Source: Daucus carota subsp. sativus (taxonomy: Eukaryota; Streptophyta; Magnoliopsida; Apiales; Apiaceae). Taken from it: 64,000 nt of DNA. The notes under the pieces were generated by a model. That model was not told where the DNA came from, ran no database searches, and saw nothing but the letters and a program-made list of their open reading frames with translations. Positions 12,780 through 21,782 of this stretch are shown here, in pieces. Location: NCBI RefSeq assembly GCF_001625215.2, contig NC_030389.2, positions 45,435,454-45,499,453 on the forward strand, written 5' to 3'. The translations under genes were made by a program, and so were the position numbers. The first letter of the stretch is position 1. Every line of letters starts with the position of its first letter.

Positions 12780-13018
12780 AAACAATTGCTATAAAAATCA
12801 TGCTTGTAAATTGAGATCAGCTCTGAATTCTGAAGAAGTAAGCTCAGTACATATATCAACTTCGTATTTTTATTTTGTAAACATCATTGCTAAGAACAGG
12901 ATCGCGGAGATAGAAACTTCCCCACCTCGATACTGTCTTTCAAGTCTACAATGTAACATCAGGGGATTTTACATTTAGAAGAAACGCGGAGATGCAAATT
13001 AGTGCAGTAGACATTTCA

Positions 13019-13928
13019 TCAGGACAGGAATCCCTGGCCAAAATGATTATAGCCACCCCATGACCCTGGATTGCTAATCCATTGTCGTAGATAGTCTGCA
13101 GACTGGAGCTCATCGTTGCCCCTGTAGAACGTATTACCAAAATCTGTTCTCTCAGAATAGACTGACCCCCCGTCCAAACTTGTAGGTATCTTACTGGTAT
13201 CTGCAATTCTTATATCTGGGATACCAAAGCTAGAATTTTGTGTCCCTTGGCTATACGGAAACTGATTAAACACTATAGTATTTTGTAAGTTAATGCCCGT
13301 GTTGCCCTCTTCTGTCGAAGAACAAGATTGATTAAGTACTTCACTTGCGCTGTTACAGTTGTTATGGTTATTAAGTGGTTTGTGTGTCAAGGGATCTACA
13401 CCGAGAAGTTTTAGTTTTTTCTTGATTCTGGTGTTCCAGTGATTCTTGATTTCATTATCTGTACGGCCAGGGAAATGTGCTGCTATCTTCGACCACCTAC
13501 GTAAACACAAGTATAAATTGAAAGTTTTTAAGCCCAAATCCCCCCCACCCTTAAATTATGGGAAAGAGAGTAGTCTCGTTGTTTACCTGTTACCTAAGCA
13601 CGAATGAAGGTTGATGATCATGTCTTCTTCGGATTCTGTCAGAGCTCCTCTCTTGAGGTCTGGTCGCAGATAATTAATCCATCTCAGCCTGCAGCTTTTT
13701 CCACATCTCATCAAACCTGAAGCACCATTAACTTGTATTAGTATAAGAAACTAAGCTACTTCAGACGTGCACCTGATACTAAATTCGCGAAAGACCTGCA
13801 AGTTGTGGGACAGTTCTCCAGCATTGTATGCCATTGTTAAGAATAAATCTCATCAGCTTATGGTCTTCTTCAATAGTCCATGGACCTCTCTTCAGTCCAT
13901 CCTTCTCGCAACAAGGTTGCCTCCCCAT
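13019..13928 (-). pseudogene. R2R3-MYB transcription factor (MYB40/MYB20/85-like) with an apparent one-base insertion
   Basis: Three exons on the minus strand: 13928-13796, 13717-13587 and 13496-13019. Exon 1 gives [20 protein letters not shown] and most of R2; exon 2 gives [13 protein letters not shown], then [18 protein letters not shown]; exon 3 gives [35 protein letters not shown] and a Ser/Asn-rich tail. Exon 2 is 131 bases where the conserved MYB exon has 130. The run CCC at 13679-13681 (GGG on the coding strand) adds one G after the codon for the last R2 Trp, shifting frame into an immediate stop. With a normal exon the protein would be 246 aa. Domains, splice sites and the other two exons look intact, so this is either a very recent loss of function or a base-call error. 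Family members act in secondary-wall and phenylpropanoid control; MYB40 is the closest I recall. Confidence 0.8.
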
Positions 13929-14336
13929 CGTGCTCAGACAACGTGTCACAGGAAAACACGAACGTATACCGAAGGGCGGGCGATGAAATGTTCATCTGCA
14001 ACACTAGGGGTGATTATATACTCCATAAAAGAATCTGCCAGGTAACATGCCTATATAATATTCAAAGTGATTCTTTCAGAAAGAACTAATGATTGAGTTA
14101 AAAAGCATCAGCCATCCACAACTACAAGCATTATGCACAAAATACGACTTCTTTATTAATCACAATAATTGACATAGAAATTAAAAACACTTGGTGCAAG
14201 GAAATGAGGGGGAATGGATGAGATAAAGCGAAAGAAACATAGAAACGACATCGATCCTTGTTGTTTACATGTTTAAAACTTTCCCACCAAGCTTATTTAG
14301 TTCAATTATCAGATGGAAAGTAAAAGATTAATAATG

Positions 14337-14462
14337 CTAAAGATTCCTTTGCTTCCCTTTCGGTTGTCCAGCTCCATTAATGGGAGGCAACTCCATTGCT
14401 TCTAGTGAGGGCAAGTGGTCTTCGTCGTCTAAGTTCTTTGAACCAAATGCAGTCGCGAGCAT
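14337..14462 (-). other. Small ORF or orphan terminal exon (41 aa), coding-like
   Basis: An ORF between the GRAS and MYB genes encodes MLATAFGSKNLDDEDHLPSL followed by EAMELPPINGAGQPKGKQRN and a final Leu. Its composition is unlike random AT-rich spacer: no low complexity, with an acidic then basic tail. A TTTAG acceptor stands immediately before it on the coding strand. It could be an alternative 3' exon of the GRAS gene, a leader ORF of the MYB gene or a small peptide gene. I do not recognise the peptide. The rest of 14090-14748 shows nothing else. Confidence 0.35.
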
Positions 14463-14748
14463 CAACTAAATCTTTGCTTGATTATGCTTTAAAGATCATG
14501 TACTTATAATATCCTATATATCGGTATTAATCTAGGCTCTGTAAAGAAAGTTCTCAGAAGAGAATTTTTGTTTATTTAATATATGTTAACTGCGGAAATT
14601 CAAATACTCACACACTCGTGGTTTCACCTGGCTTAACAATCAACCTCTTGTTACCAAAAAGAAGGGTTTGCTAGGGATTATTTTAATATATGAAGCAAGA
14701 AAATAATATCGGACAAAACGAAACCTGCACTGAGGGGTAAAAATGATG

Positions 14749-16326
14749 TCAGACAGAGGAACATTTCCAGCACGAAGCTGCGATGATTGGTTTTGATTTC
14801 CAACCAAGAATTAGGCACCCCTTTTCTTCCACAGTTGTATAACCATCGCTAACTTTCATCTTTTCCAACCATTGTTTGGTCTGTGTAATTTTCTTTATCG
14901 GGGCTGACTGGAAGCCTGCACGACTCATCCGCCTACGCCACTGATCTGCTCGTTCATGACGTTCCACTCTGGCTGGCCCTTCACAGCTCACAATGTTCTT
15001 AATCTCCTCTGCAAAGTAGAACTGTTCAATCTTGGCTCGCCTTGTGTCATACCTTGGCAGCATTGTGTCCAGTGAGTCGAAGATTGCAGAATAGTAGTGC
15101 AAGGCCTCCATGAACCTGCCTAGAAAGAAAGGTCCGTTGTGGCTCGAGTCCTGTTCCACCAGAATAAGATACTTAGGTGACAGCTGATGGAGTTTTTGCA
15201 GGACAGCATTCAGGGCACCTCGGCTTTCTTTTACAACACAGTGCAAATGAAGAATGCTATTGATTACCAGAGTTTCTCCCTCGATTAGCTTGAAGGCTCT
15301 GGGCTGCAGATTTTCTAAATTGCATTCTACTACTGAGAACTCAAAATTAAGCCCCAGGTTAAAAGCATATTGCTCTAGGTCATCCCCAATTTCTAGTAGG
15401 TGCTCAGCACAATTTCCCACACCAGTTATATGTAGGCGGCGTGGTTTGCCTGCTCGATTGGCTAGGCTGTACATCAGACTACGCCACTGATGACCGTGTC
15501 GAAGACCAAGGGACATCCCCAGGTCCACAACATGAATAGAACTCTCTCCCTCAAAGGCTTCCAGTATCATCGCATTGGCTACAAAATGGCCAAATTGGAT
15601 ATGTGGGCAAATATTATAAACAAGGCTTAAAGCCTCTTCTTTCTCTAACGAAATGGCCATGGTTTCCAAATGAGGAATCACAACTCCAACCGTCCCAAGA
15701 GGCTGCACAAGAGCTAGGCGGTCAGAGAGGCCTTGTACAAAGCACGAAGCAACCCGCTGAAATGAGGTTCCAAAAACCAGGGCATTAGCCCGTAATTCAG
15801 ACAGTAGAGTTGAGGCATGTAATTTATCCCGACAAGCCACAGCCTCAGCACAGGCAATAAGCAGCTGAACAAGTCTCATACCATCTGCACTTCCTTCTTC
15901 CTTAACTTCATCTTCATCACCAGCCACCAATGCTGCAGCTGCCTCTTCCATGGTTTCTGCTGCCAGGTATCTTTGTGTGTAAGCCCATATATGATCACGA
16001 AAATGAGGTTTTGACACACTGTTCAAGCTCTCTGTACTTCCACTGCTATTACCACTATAAAAGCCACTAGTATTAGCACTACTACTATAAATACTTTCCT
16101 CGTTCGAAACAAATTCATCAGTACATGATGTCTCCTTCAGCCTCTTATGATTTTGGGTTTCGTCCACAAAGGGAGTGAAGCAGTCTGACAAACTTTCTTC
16201 AAACTTATATCCGTAAGGAGCAGAATACCGTTTTGTGCCTGATAGCTTATAATTAAGAAGCCTTGCATGGTTGTTCTTCTCATCATCATCACAGAACTTC
16301 GATTGCAGATAGAAACCAGGAGCCAT
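14749..16326 (-). CDS. GRAS-family transcriptional regulator
   Basis: A single uninterrupted coding exon of 525 aa. Residues 1-125 are a variable Ser/Asn-rich head. The GRAS domain follows (about 150-520): leucine-rich region 1 with MRLVQLLIACAEAVACRDK, a VHIID-type motif as SIHVVDLG near residue 265, leucine-rich region 2, the PFYRE-type stretch with ETLVINSILHLHCV, and the SAW end CLILGWKSKPIIAASCWK. GRAS proteins act as nuclear co-regulators in gibberellin, root-patterning and symbiosis pathways. The head has no DELLA or TVHYNP motif, so it is not a classical DELLA; a RAD1-like, DELLA-related clade is my best guess, with low certainty. A TAG acceptor directly abuts the start codon (16330-16328), suggesting a 5'UTR intron. 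A donor-like CAG-GTTTCG about 25 bases downstream of the stop suggests a spliced 3' end as well. Confidence 0.92.
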   Translation of the reverse strand: MAPGFYLQSKFCDDDEKNNHARLLNYKLSGTKRYSAPYGYKFEESLSDCFTPFVDETQNHKRLKETSCTDEFVSNEESIYSSSANTSGFYSGNSSGSTESLNSVSKPHFRDHIWAYTQRYLAAETMEEAAAALVAGDEDEVKEEGSADGMRLVQLLIACAEAVACRDKLHASTLLSELRANALVFGTSFQRVASCFVQGLSDRLALVQPLGTVGVVIPHLETMAISLEKEEALSLVYNICPHIQFGHFVANAMILEAFEGESSIHVVDLGMSLGLRHGHQWRSLMYSLANRAGKPRRLHITGVGNCAEHLLEIGDDLEQYAFNLGLNFEFSVVECNLENLQPRAFKLIEGETLVINSILHLHCVVKESRGALNAVLQKLHQLSPKYLILVEQDSSHNGPFFLGRFMEALHYYSAIFDSLDTMLPRYDTRRAKIEQFYFAEEIKNIVSCEGPARVERHERADQWRRRMSRAGFQSAPIKKITQTKQWLEKMKVSDGYTTVEEKGCLILGWKSKPIIAASCWKCSSV

Positions 16327-16329
16327 CCT

Positions 16330-17465
16330 ACATACGAATAACTGTTTTTATGTATAAACAGCTCTCAAAAAACAAGACAGCAATGGTCTGAGAACTTTCT
16401 GCTCAATCGATGCTTATATATGCTTCTCCTTGTCCCAGAGCGATGATATCGATGATTCCTGATTCAAATTCAAGAGGGTCAATGATAACAACATTTTATT
16501 TAAATATAATGCAATGACATTGAGAGTTGTACATCTTCAAGAAAGCATAGAACAATGCGAAACATCGAGCAATCATAATACACATTTTTATCATAGTTGA
16601 GCTAGAATTCCCAAAGTTTCGGAATGTAAAATATCTGTATTCCTGGTATTAATATCACAGCTCAGAATCAAGTTGCAGTATTCAATCACTATGCTACTGT
16701 CACTTTCCTAATTCAGTATTCCCCCATGTAAATGTTGCATTCCATGTTTCCTAAGATATTATATTACAGCATGTTTGTTTAAACAATTCTGCATCAGACA
16801 AAGAAACAATGAAGACCTGGGGCCACAGAATTATCAGACTCTTGAAATGTATTGTACAGAGAACGACAAGATGGTCAGCCGGCTGATGAAGGACGCGTAA
16901 TCTATAATATGCATTCGTCTGGACAGCTTTCAGCCGTCTATATGGCACATAAACAGACTAAATTCCGATGTTCTTGATATTAGCTATGATTGTGATTGCT
17001 TACCATGATAAATCTGCAGTAAAGGGAATTTCGCGAGGCAAGATGAAAATTCTAGTGGAAACCAACAATTACTGAAACAAAGTAACACTTTATAACTAAC
17101 ATGACAATAAGTAACTTCCTATGCTCTACTGAATTCAATTGCTTCCTTAACCAAGGCTCCCCAACACCAGCACCACAGCATCAGTTTGCACGCAAGGCTC
17201 CTATAAAGTATAGTTACATAACATTTTTTTAAAAAATTTTCTTTTTTTTTGAATAAAAGTTTGATCCATTCAAATTGCTTATTTATAACAATTTATATCA
17301 TGCTCCGGTTTTCTTCAGAGACTTTTCCTTGCAGAAGCATTCTTGCCCTGCTGCTCATTTAGTCATTTGGCAGAGAACACAAACAAAAGGCTTAGCTAGA
17401 TTCCTGCAGCAGTTTTTTGCAGATGTTTTGGGTCAATTAGGGATAATACTGATTTTATCAAAATC
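16330..17465. other. Spacer upstream of the GRAS gene
   Basis: Probably includes the GRAS leader and promoter. At about 17200-17280 a short block with TAAAGTATAGTTA, an A/T run and GAATAAAAGTTTGA resembles the interior of the Stowaway-type element at 17.7 kb, so it is likely a fragment of the same family. No gene is seen. Confidence 0.4.
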
Positions 17466-17470
17466 AAAAA

Positions 17471-17550
<80 letters not shown>
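17471..17550 (-). tRNA. tRNA-Leu (anticodon UAG)
   Basis: An 80-nt class II tRNA folds completely on the minus strand. The acceptor stem is GACAGTT with AGCTGTC and discriminator A. The A box is TGGCCGAGTGG; the anticodon arm is CCAGA-TTTAGGC-TCTGG with anticodon TAG; the long variable arm is TCCGAAAGGGC; and the T arm is GTGGG-TTCAAAT-CCCAC. There is no intron and CCA is not encoded, as expected for a nuclear gene. A TTTTT pol III terminator follows at once (17470-17466). Confidence 0.97.
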
Positions 17551-17552
<2 letters not shown>

Positions 17553-17670
17553 ATGTTAAAGAAGTTGCTTTTCTTGCCTAGTCACCAGCAGATTAATCTT
17601 CAGGAAGCATACACTAGTATTCTTTGTTGCCTTTTATTTTAATTAATTAAAAAACTGTGCTTCATTCATA

Positions 17671-17887
17671 CTCCCTCCGTACCCCTGAGTTGTATACACC
17701 CGTAAAGTATAGTTCTATAACTTATTTTTAAGATTTTTTTTTTTCTGTATAAAAGTTTGAATGTTATATTTTTATTCAGAAAAAGAAAATTTTAAAAATA
17801 AGATATAGAACTATGTTATATAAGAGCATTGAAGTGCGTGTCGAGCAGTGAAAAAGAAACGTATAGAATTAAATGGGACAGCGGGAG
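17671..17887. mobile_element. Stowaway-type MITE, copy 1
   Basis: Left end CTCCCTCCGTACCCC, right end GGGACAGCGGGAG, flanked by TA on both sides (17669-17670, 17888-17889). Internal arms are complementary around TATAGTTCTATAACTTATTT. Size 217 bp, typical for the group. No coding capacity. Confidence 0.85.
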
Positions 17888-17898
17888 TATAAGGCTTA

Positions 17899-18247
17899 GA
17901 GCAGGTCCAGTCGTCTGTGTGCTATATTTTCCTCTATATCTATAACATAACAAAAACTAAAGATCATTCCAATGATATTTAATATCTTCTGCTAAAATAG
18001 AACAATGCTATAATTTGTTCTTGGTACAGGACAAAAGATAAATGAATCTATAATTGTCGAACATTCCCCAGAAAGTGAAAATAACGGGGTCCTTGGTGTG
18101 ATGTTAACTCAAAAAATTAAATTTGTATATTAAAGAGTTGGGTACTTGGACTCTTGGAGACATGTTGCTAGTTGAGCATCAAAACCTTTTTGATGCTAAA
18201 TTGTAGCAATAGCTCCATCTATTTTAGCATAGCCATTGTACTTGCTC
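17899..18247. mobile_element. Tourist/PIF-Harbinger-type MITE
   Basis: Inverted ends GAGCAGGTCC at left and GTACTTGCTC at right extend imperfectly inward (TGCTAT near both ends). The element is flanked by the 3-bp duplication TTA (17896-17898 and 18248-18250), the hallmark of Harbinger-type insertion. It sits 10 bp from a Stowaway element. Non-autonomous, 349 bp. Confidence 0.8.
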
Positions 18248-18434
18248 TTACCGAGACAGGCTATGCCGATTTCGTATCTGCCCCCCGAGCAAAGTTAAAT
18301 TTCTGCTATCATTAGAAATAATTTTCTATATGAATCAATAATGAATTACGAATACATATATGCATAGAAATTTAGGCATATTGAACAAATATTGGAGCCA
18401 ACTGATTAACTAAAGAACCATGAATATCGGTAAA

Positions 18435-19364
18435 TCACCTACAGAATTCCACATGACCAGCTCTTTCTCTGCATAACAATTTTGATGCCTCGGCTAACCT
18501 TATGCTTCTAAAAATCACCATTCCGGTCTGTTTATGTGTCGACGCTGGTTCATACGAATTGGCTTCTTTCTCCTGCCCCAGGAGTACTGCTTTTCGAGCT
18601 GGAATGACATTTTCCCACCAAAATTCATGTAACATCTCGTGTATCATATGCCAATATTCACGATCTCTATTAACCCGAAATATTGTGCTCCCATTTGGAG
18701 TCCAACAATACAAGTCTGCCCAGTCTCTGTCCATGATCTCCATCTGACCTTGTACCTGAGGCATGTAGTAGAATGGCATAGTTGACCAAGGTTGTCCTAA
18801 CTCAGGCTTCCCTTTGTTATACGGACACTTCACTTCTAAAATCCCGCCACCGGGAGAACAACCAAGTAGACCGTCAGGAGAGGCACCAATCCAATCAAAT
18901 TTCTGCTCCGCATGCATTGCAAATCCCAGGGAGCTCACATCACGGCAAGTGATTTTCTTGTACCTTTCAATAGCTTTTGCTTCGTTTAGAACACCCCACT
19001 GCATAGCACTGTTCTTAACATCTTCTGCTGATCGAACATCTGAAGCAAAAACTTTCTCGTGCCAGAGTTCATATCTCCGCGTGCCTTTCCACATTCCAAG
19101 AGCAGTGCTGAAGGTACTAGTTGTCAACTTGTCCTTCCTAAGTGCAAACCACTCATCAGATCTCTGTGGAGCATCTGATTGGGTAATACAAGCATGCACT
19201 AACGGTGAATGGCAACGATAATTGGGAACTCCTGCAGAAAATAGTGGCGCTGCAACAGTTGAAAAACTTCTAAAAAATTGCGTTTGAAATTTTCTCCTCC
19301 TGGGCAGCATAACTGGTCTTCCATGATGAATGCCACGGATTCCACTGAAACAAGCATTGGTCAT
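18435..19364 (-). CDS. YqaJ-type (lambda-exonuclease fold) nuclease, probably organelle-targeted
   Basis: Single coding exon of 309 aa. The N-terminal 50-60 residues are Arg/Ser-rich with almost no acid (MLPRRRKFQTQFFRSFSTV), like a mitochondrial or plastid presequence. The YqaJ/PD-(D/E)XK domain spans about 75-260: QRSDEWFALRKDKLTTSTFS, then MQWGVLNEAKAIERY with the early acid, GASPDGLL with the metal-binding Asp, ILEVKCPYN with the E-x-K pair, and PQVQGQMEIMD with the motif Gln. Plants carry host genes of this restriction-endonuclease-like family with no detailed function that I recall; processing of DNA ends in organelles is inference. The ATG at 19364 is chosen because a GCAG acceptor lies just before it. 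A leader exon with a donor near 20275 probably explains the 0.9-kb gap to the presumed promoter. Confidence 0.85.
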   Translation of the reverse strand: MTNACFSGIRGIHHGRPVMLPRRRKFQTQFFRSFSTVAAPLFSAGVPNYRCHSPLVHACITQSDAPQRSDEWFALRKDKLTTSTFSTALGMWKGTRRYELWHEKVFASDVRSAEDVKNSAMQWGVLNEAKAIERYKKITCRDVSSLGFAMHAEQKFDWIGASPDGLLGCSPGGGILEVKCPYNKGKPELGQPWSTMPFYYMPQVQGQMEIMDRDWADLYCWTPNGSTIFRVNRDREYWHMIHEMLHEFWWENVIPARKAVLLGQEKEANSYEPASTHKQTGMVIFRSIRLAEASKLLCRERAGHVEFCR

Positions 19365-19580
19365 TGCTGCAATCACTTAAATAAGTAGGTATAAGGAAGA
19401 CCTGCAACCGCCATGATCTCAATATTAGCAATATAACAAATAATTCTTTAAGCTCGACACCAAAAACAGAACTTCCTTACATAATAACACCGCACAAAAC
19501 GCATAATCTTAAAATTATCTTGTAAACAGACAAAGTAGTACCCTTCCCATGAGGAGCCATTCCATCAGCAATTCATTCTA

Positions 19581-19831
19581 CTCCCTCCGTTTCAAAATAG
19601 ATGTCCACTTTCAAAAATTTACACAGTTTAAGAAAAGTAGTTGTTCACAAATTAATTGCACTAAATGACTATAACATGTGGAGTGAGATTCATCTAGGAA
19701 ATATAAATAAGAGATATGTGGAATAGAAATGATTTTGGAAATATGATTTTCCATTGAAAGTTGAAGTGGACAAGTAATTTGAAACACAATTTTTTTTCCT
19801 AAAGTGGACATGTAAATTGAAACGGAGGGAG
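19581..19831. mobile_element. Stowaway-type MITE, copy 2
   Basis: Near-perfect inverted ends CTCCCTCCGTTTCAA and TTGAAACGGAGGGAG with TA on both sides, 251 bp. GTCCACTTT near the left end pairs with AAAGTGGAC near the right end, so the whole element could form a long hairpin. It lies in the probable leader intron of the YqaJ gene. Confidence 0.9.
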
Positions 19832-20850
19832 TAACAATTAACCTACCCCAAGTAGTCGAATTAAACTAGCTTAACATCGACAAGAAAATCCCAGCTCCAC
19901 AGAGCAAATAACCATCAAACAACTAAACAACAAATCCATAAAAATAACTAATCGAACTTTAATGTAAAGGCTGAAAGGTGTTTGATAATATTCCACAAAG
20001 AAAAAATAAAACAAATAAAATTCACAACACATCGAAATTAACAAAAAGAAAGCAACTTTTTATCAATAATCCAATTGGGTATTTAAATCATCAACTTAAG
20101 AGCAATGTAAGCTAATCTTTACTGTAAAAAAATCAAAACGTCAATTAGAAACTACTGATACAAGTGCAAGAATGGTAACTCTATCACTATGATAAACATA
20201 TAGATACGTCGGTGTATGTATAGGTGTGTTTATATCCTTGTGTAAGAAGGGGCTTAAGATGAAGAAATGGTACCTTATGTATGGAGTTCCCTGCAGAATT
20301 AGCTGCAAATCTTTCAAGCTCTCTGGGGTCTCACGGGAGATAAAAATTTAAGACGCAACGATATCGTGTTAGAAAGGCTTTCGAAGATTTCTACAAAAAT
20401 TATTAGGAAATTATCATTTATACTGATTTTCTATTTTCTTAAATTTATTGTGGTTTTGACGTATTTTGAAAATTTGTATAACAAGAATACAATATTTATA
20501 TGTAGCTATTTCTAGCTATAAATCTAAATGAAAATTTTTCTTAAAAATATATTGTGCATGACATAATAGTGTACCGCGTGTTACTTATTTCCAATATGAA
20601 TAAATCGGGTTGTCCATTCTTGAAAAAGAGTAATATGAATATATTTTTTTATTATAAATTTGAAAAACGATATTGTTATATAAATATGTAAAAATTATGA
20701 TACTTTTGACACTTTTTCCTATTTGACGATTAATACCAATATATGCAGTGATTTATGACAAGAGATCGACAGTTACCACAATCTAGTGATTCCAATATTA
20801 AATTTTCTTAACTAAACTATGAAATTTTACGAGTCCTTCCATTCATTATC

Positions 20851-21032
20851 GTTGGTCTTACGAATCAGCTTCTTTCTTTCTCCTGCCTGAGGAATCTACT
20901 TTTTCTGAGCTGGAATTATGTTTTTCTGTCAAACCAACGTAACCTTACATGTATCGTGTGACAATATTCACGACCCCTGTTACCTCGAAATTATTGTACT
21001 TCCAGTTGAAGTCCGGTACAAGTCTGCCCGGT
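20851..21032 (-). pseudogene. Decayed partial copy of the YqaJ-type nuclease gene
   Basis: This stretch aligns by eye with 18537-18720 of the intact YqaJ-type gene. Shared blocks include CTTCTTTCTCCTGCC, GAGCTGGAAT, CAATATTCACGA and ACAAGTCTGCCC, in the same order and strand. It matches only the C-terminal part of the coding region and has several small insertions and deletions, so it cannot be translated. It lies about 1.5 kb upstream of the gene start, which points to an old local duplication rather than a second working gene. The remaining DNA to 21700 shows no gene. Confidence 0.8.
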
Positions 21033-21782
21033 TAGAGTATATCAGCAAAAGAATAATCATTTACCTCAATATCACTACTCATCAATGACATCTCCGAGAC
21101 TCGGAGCAACTCCTATGAATTGAAGCATTATAGGTGCATCAATTATCTTCAAGGATGAGCCGGATTTCTAGACACTGCGCTTTTAGTATTTTACCAAACA
21201 GGCCACTGAAACCTGCTCAAACAGTTGGTGCTCTGCGATTGTGCAAACTACCAAACTACCAGAATCTTAATACTGGCGAAAAACTATCATTCAAGCAATG
21301 GAAAGCATAGAAAATATGGTGCTATGTAACTTGTACACTTTAGATTGAAAGTTAAAAGACTATTAAGATGACAGCAGGTTCATGACATCAGAAAGCATAT
21401 AAAAACATCTGAGGTGAATCAAAAGGTGTACAAGACTGTGGGCAGAATGTAGGCATAGAAAATTTGCAACTCTTTTTAAGTATAATTGAGACTTACAAGT
21501 TCCAGTACCTCCTTTCAAATTGTCAATGATAAGAGGTAACTCCTGTAGCTTGTAAAGAAGACTATGGAAGAATAGCCACCTTTAATAAATTTTGAAATAA
21601 CTGGTTCACAACTACAACATGACCGGTAAATACCAAAACTCGTGCAGAGAAGTTAATAGAAGCACTTCTTACACCTAGATAATTAATTTATCAGGACATC
21701 TCTCGGATTATAACTATACATTAAAGTAATACATGACTAAAACAGCAAACTTATGACGAAGCATAACCCGGTATGATTATTC

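Noticed and set aside
13019-13537. 172-aa stand-alone MYB-tail protein
   Set aside because: The first residues come from intron sequence; the real exon starts at 13496 and joins two upstream exons.
14749-16326. Classical DELLA protein
   Set aside because: GRAS domain is present, but the DELLA and TVHYNP head motifs are missing.
20851-21032. Second working YqaJ-type gene
   Set aside because: Only part of the coding region, with small gaps and no open frame.
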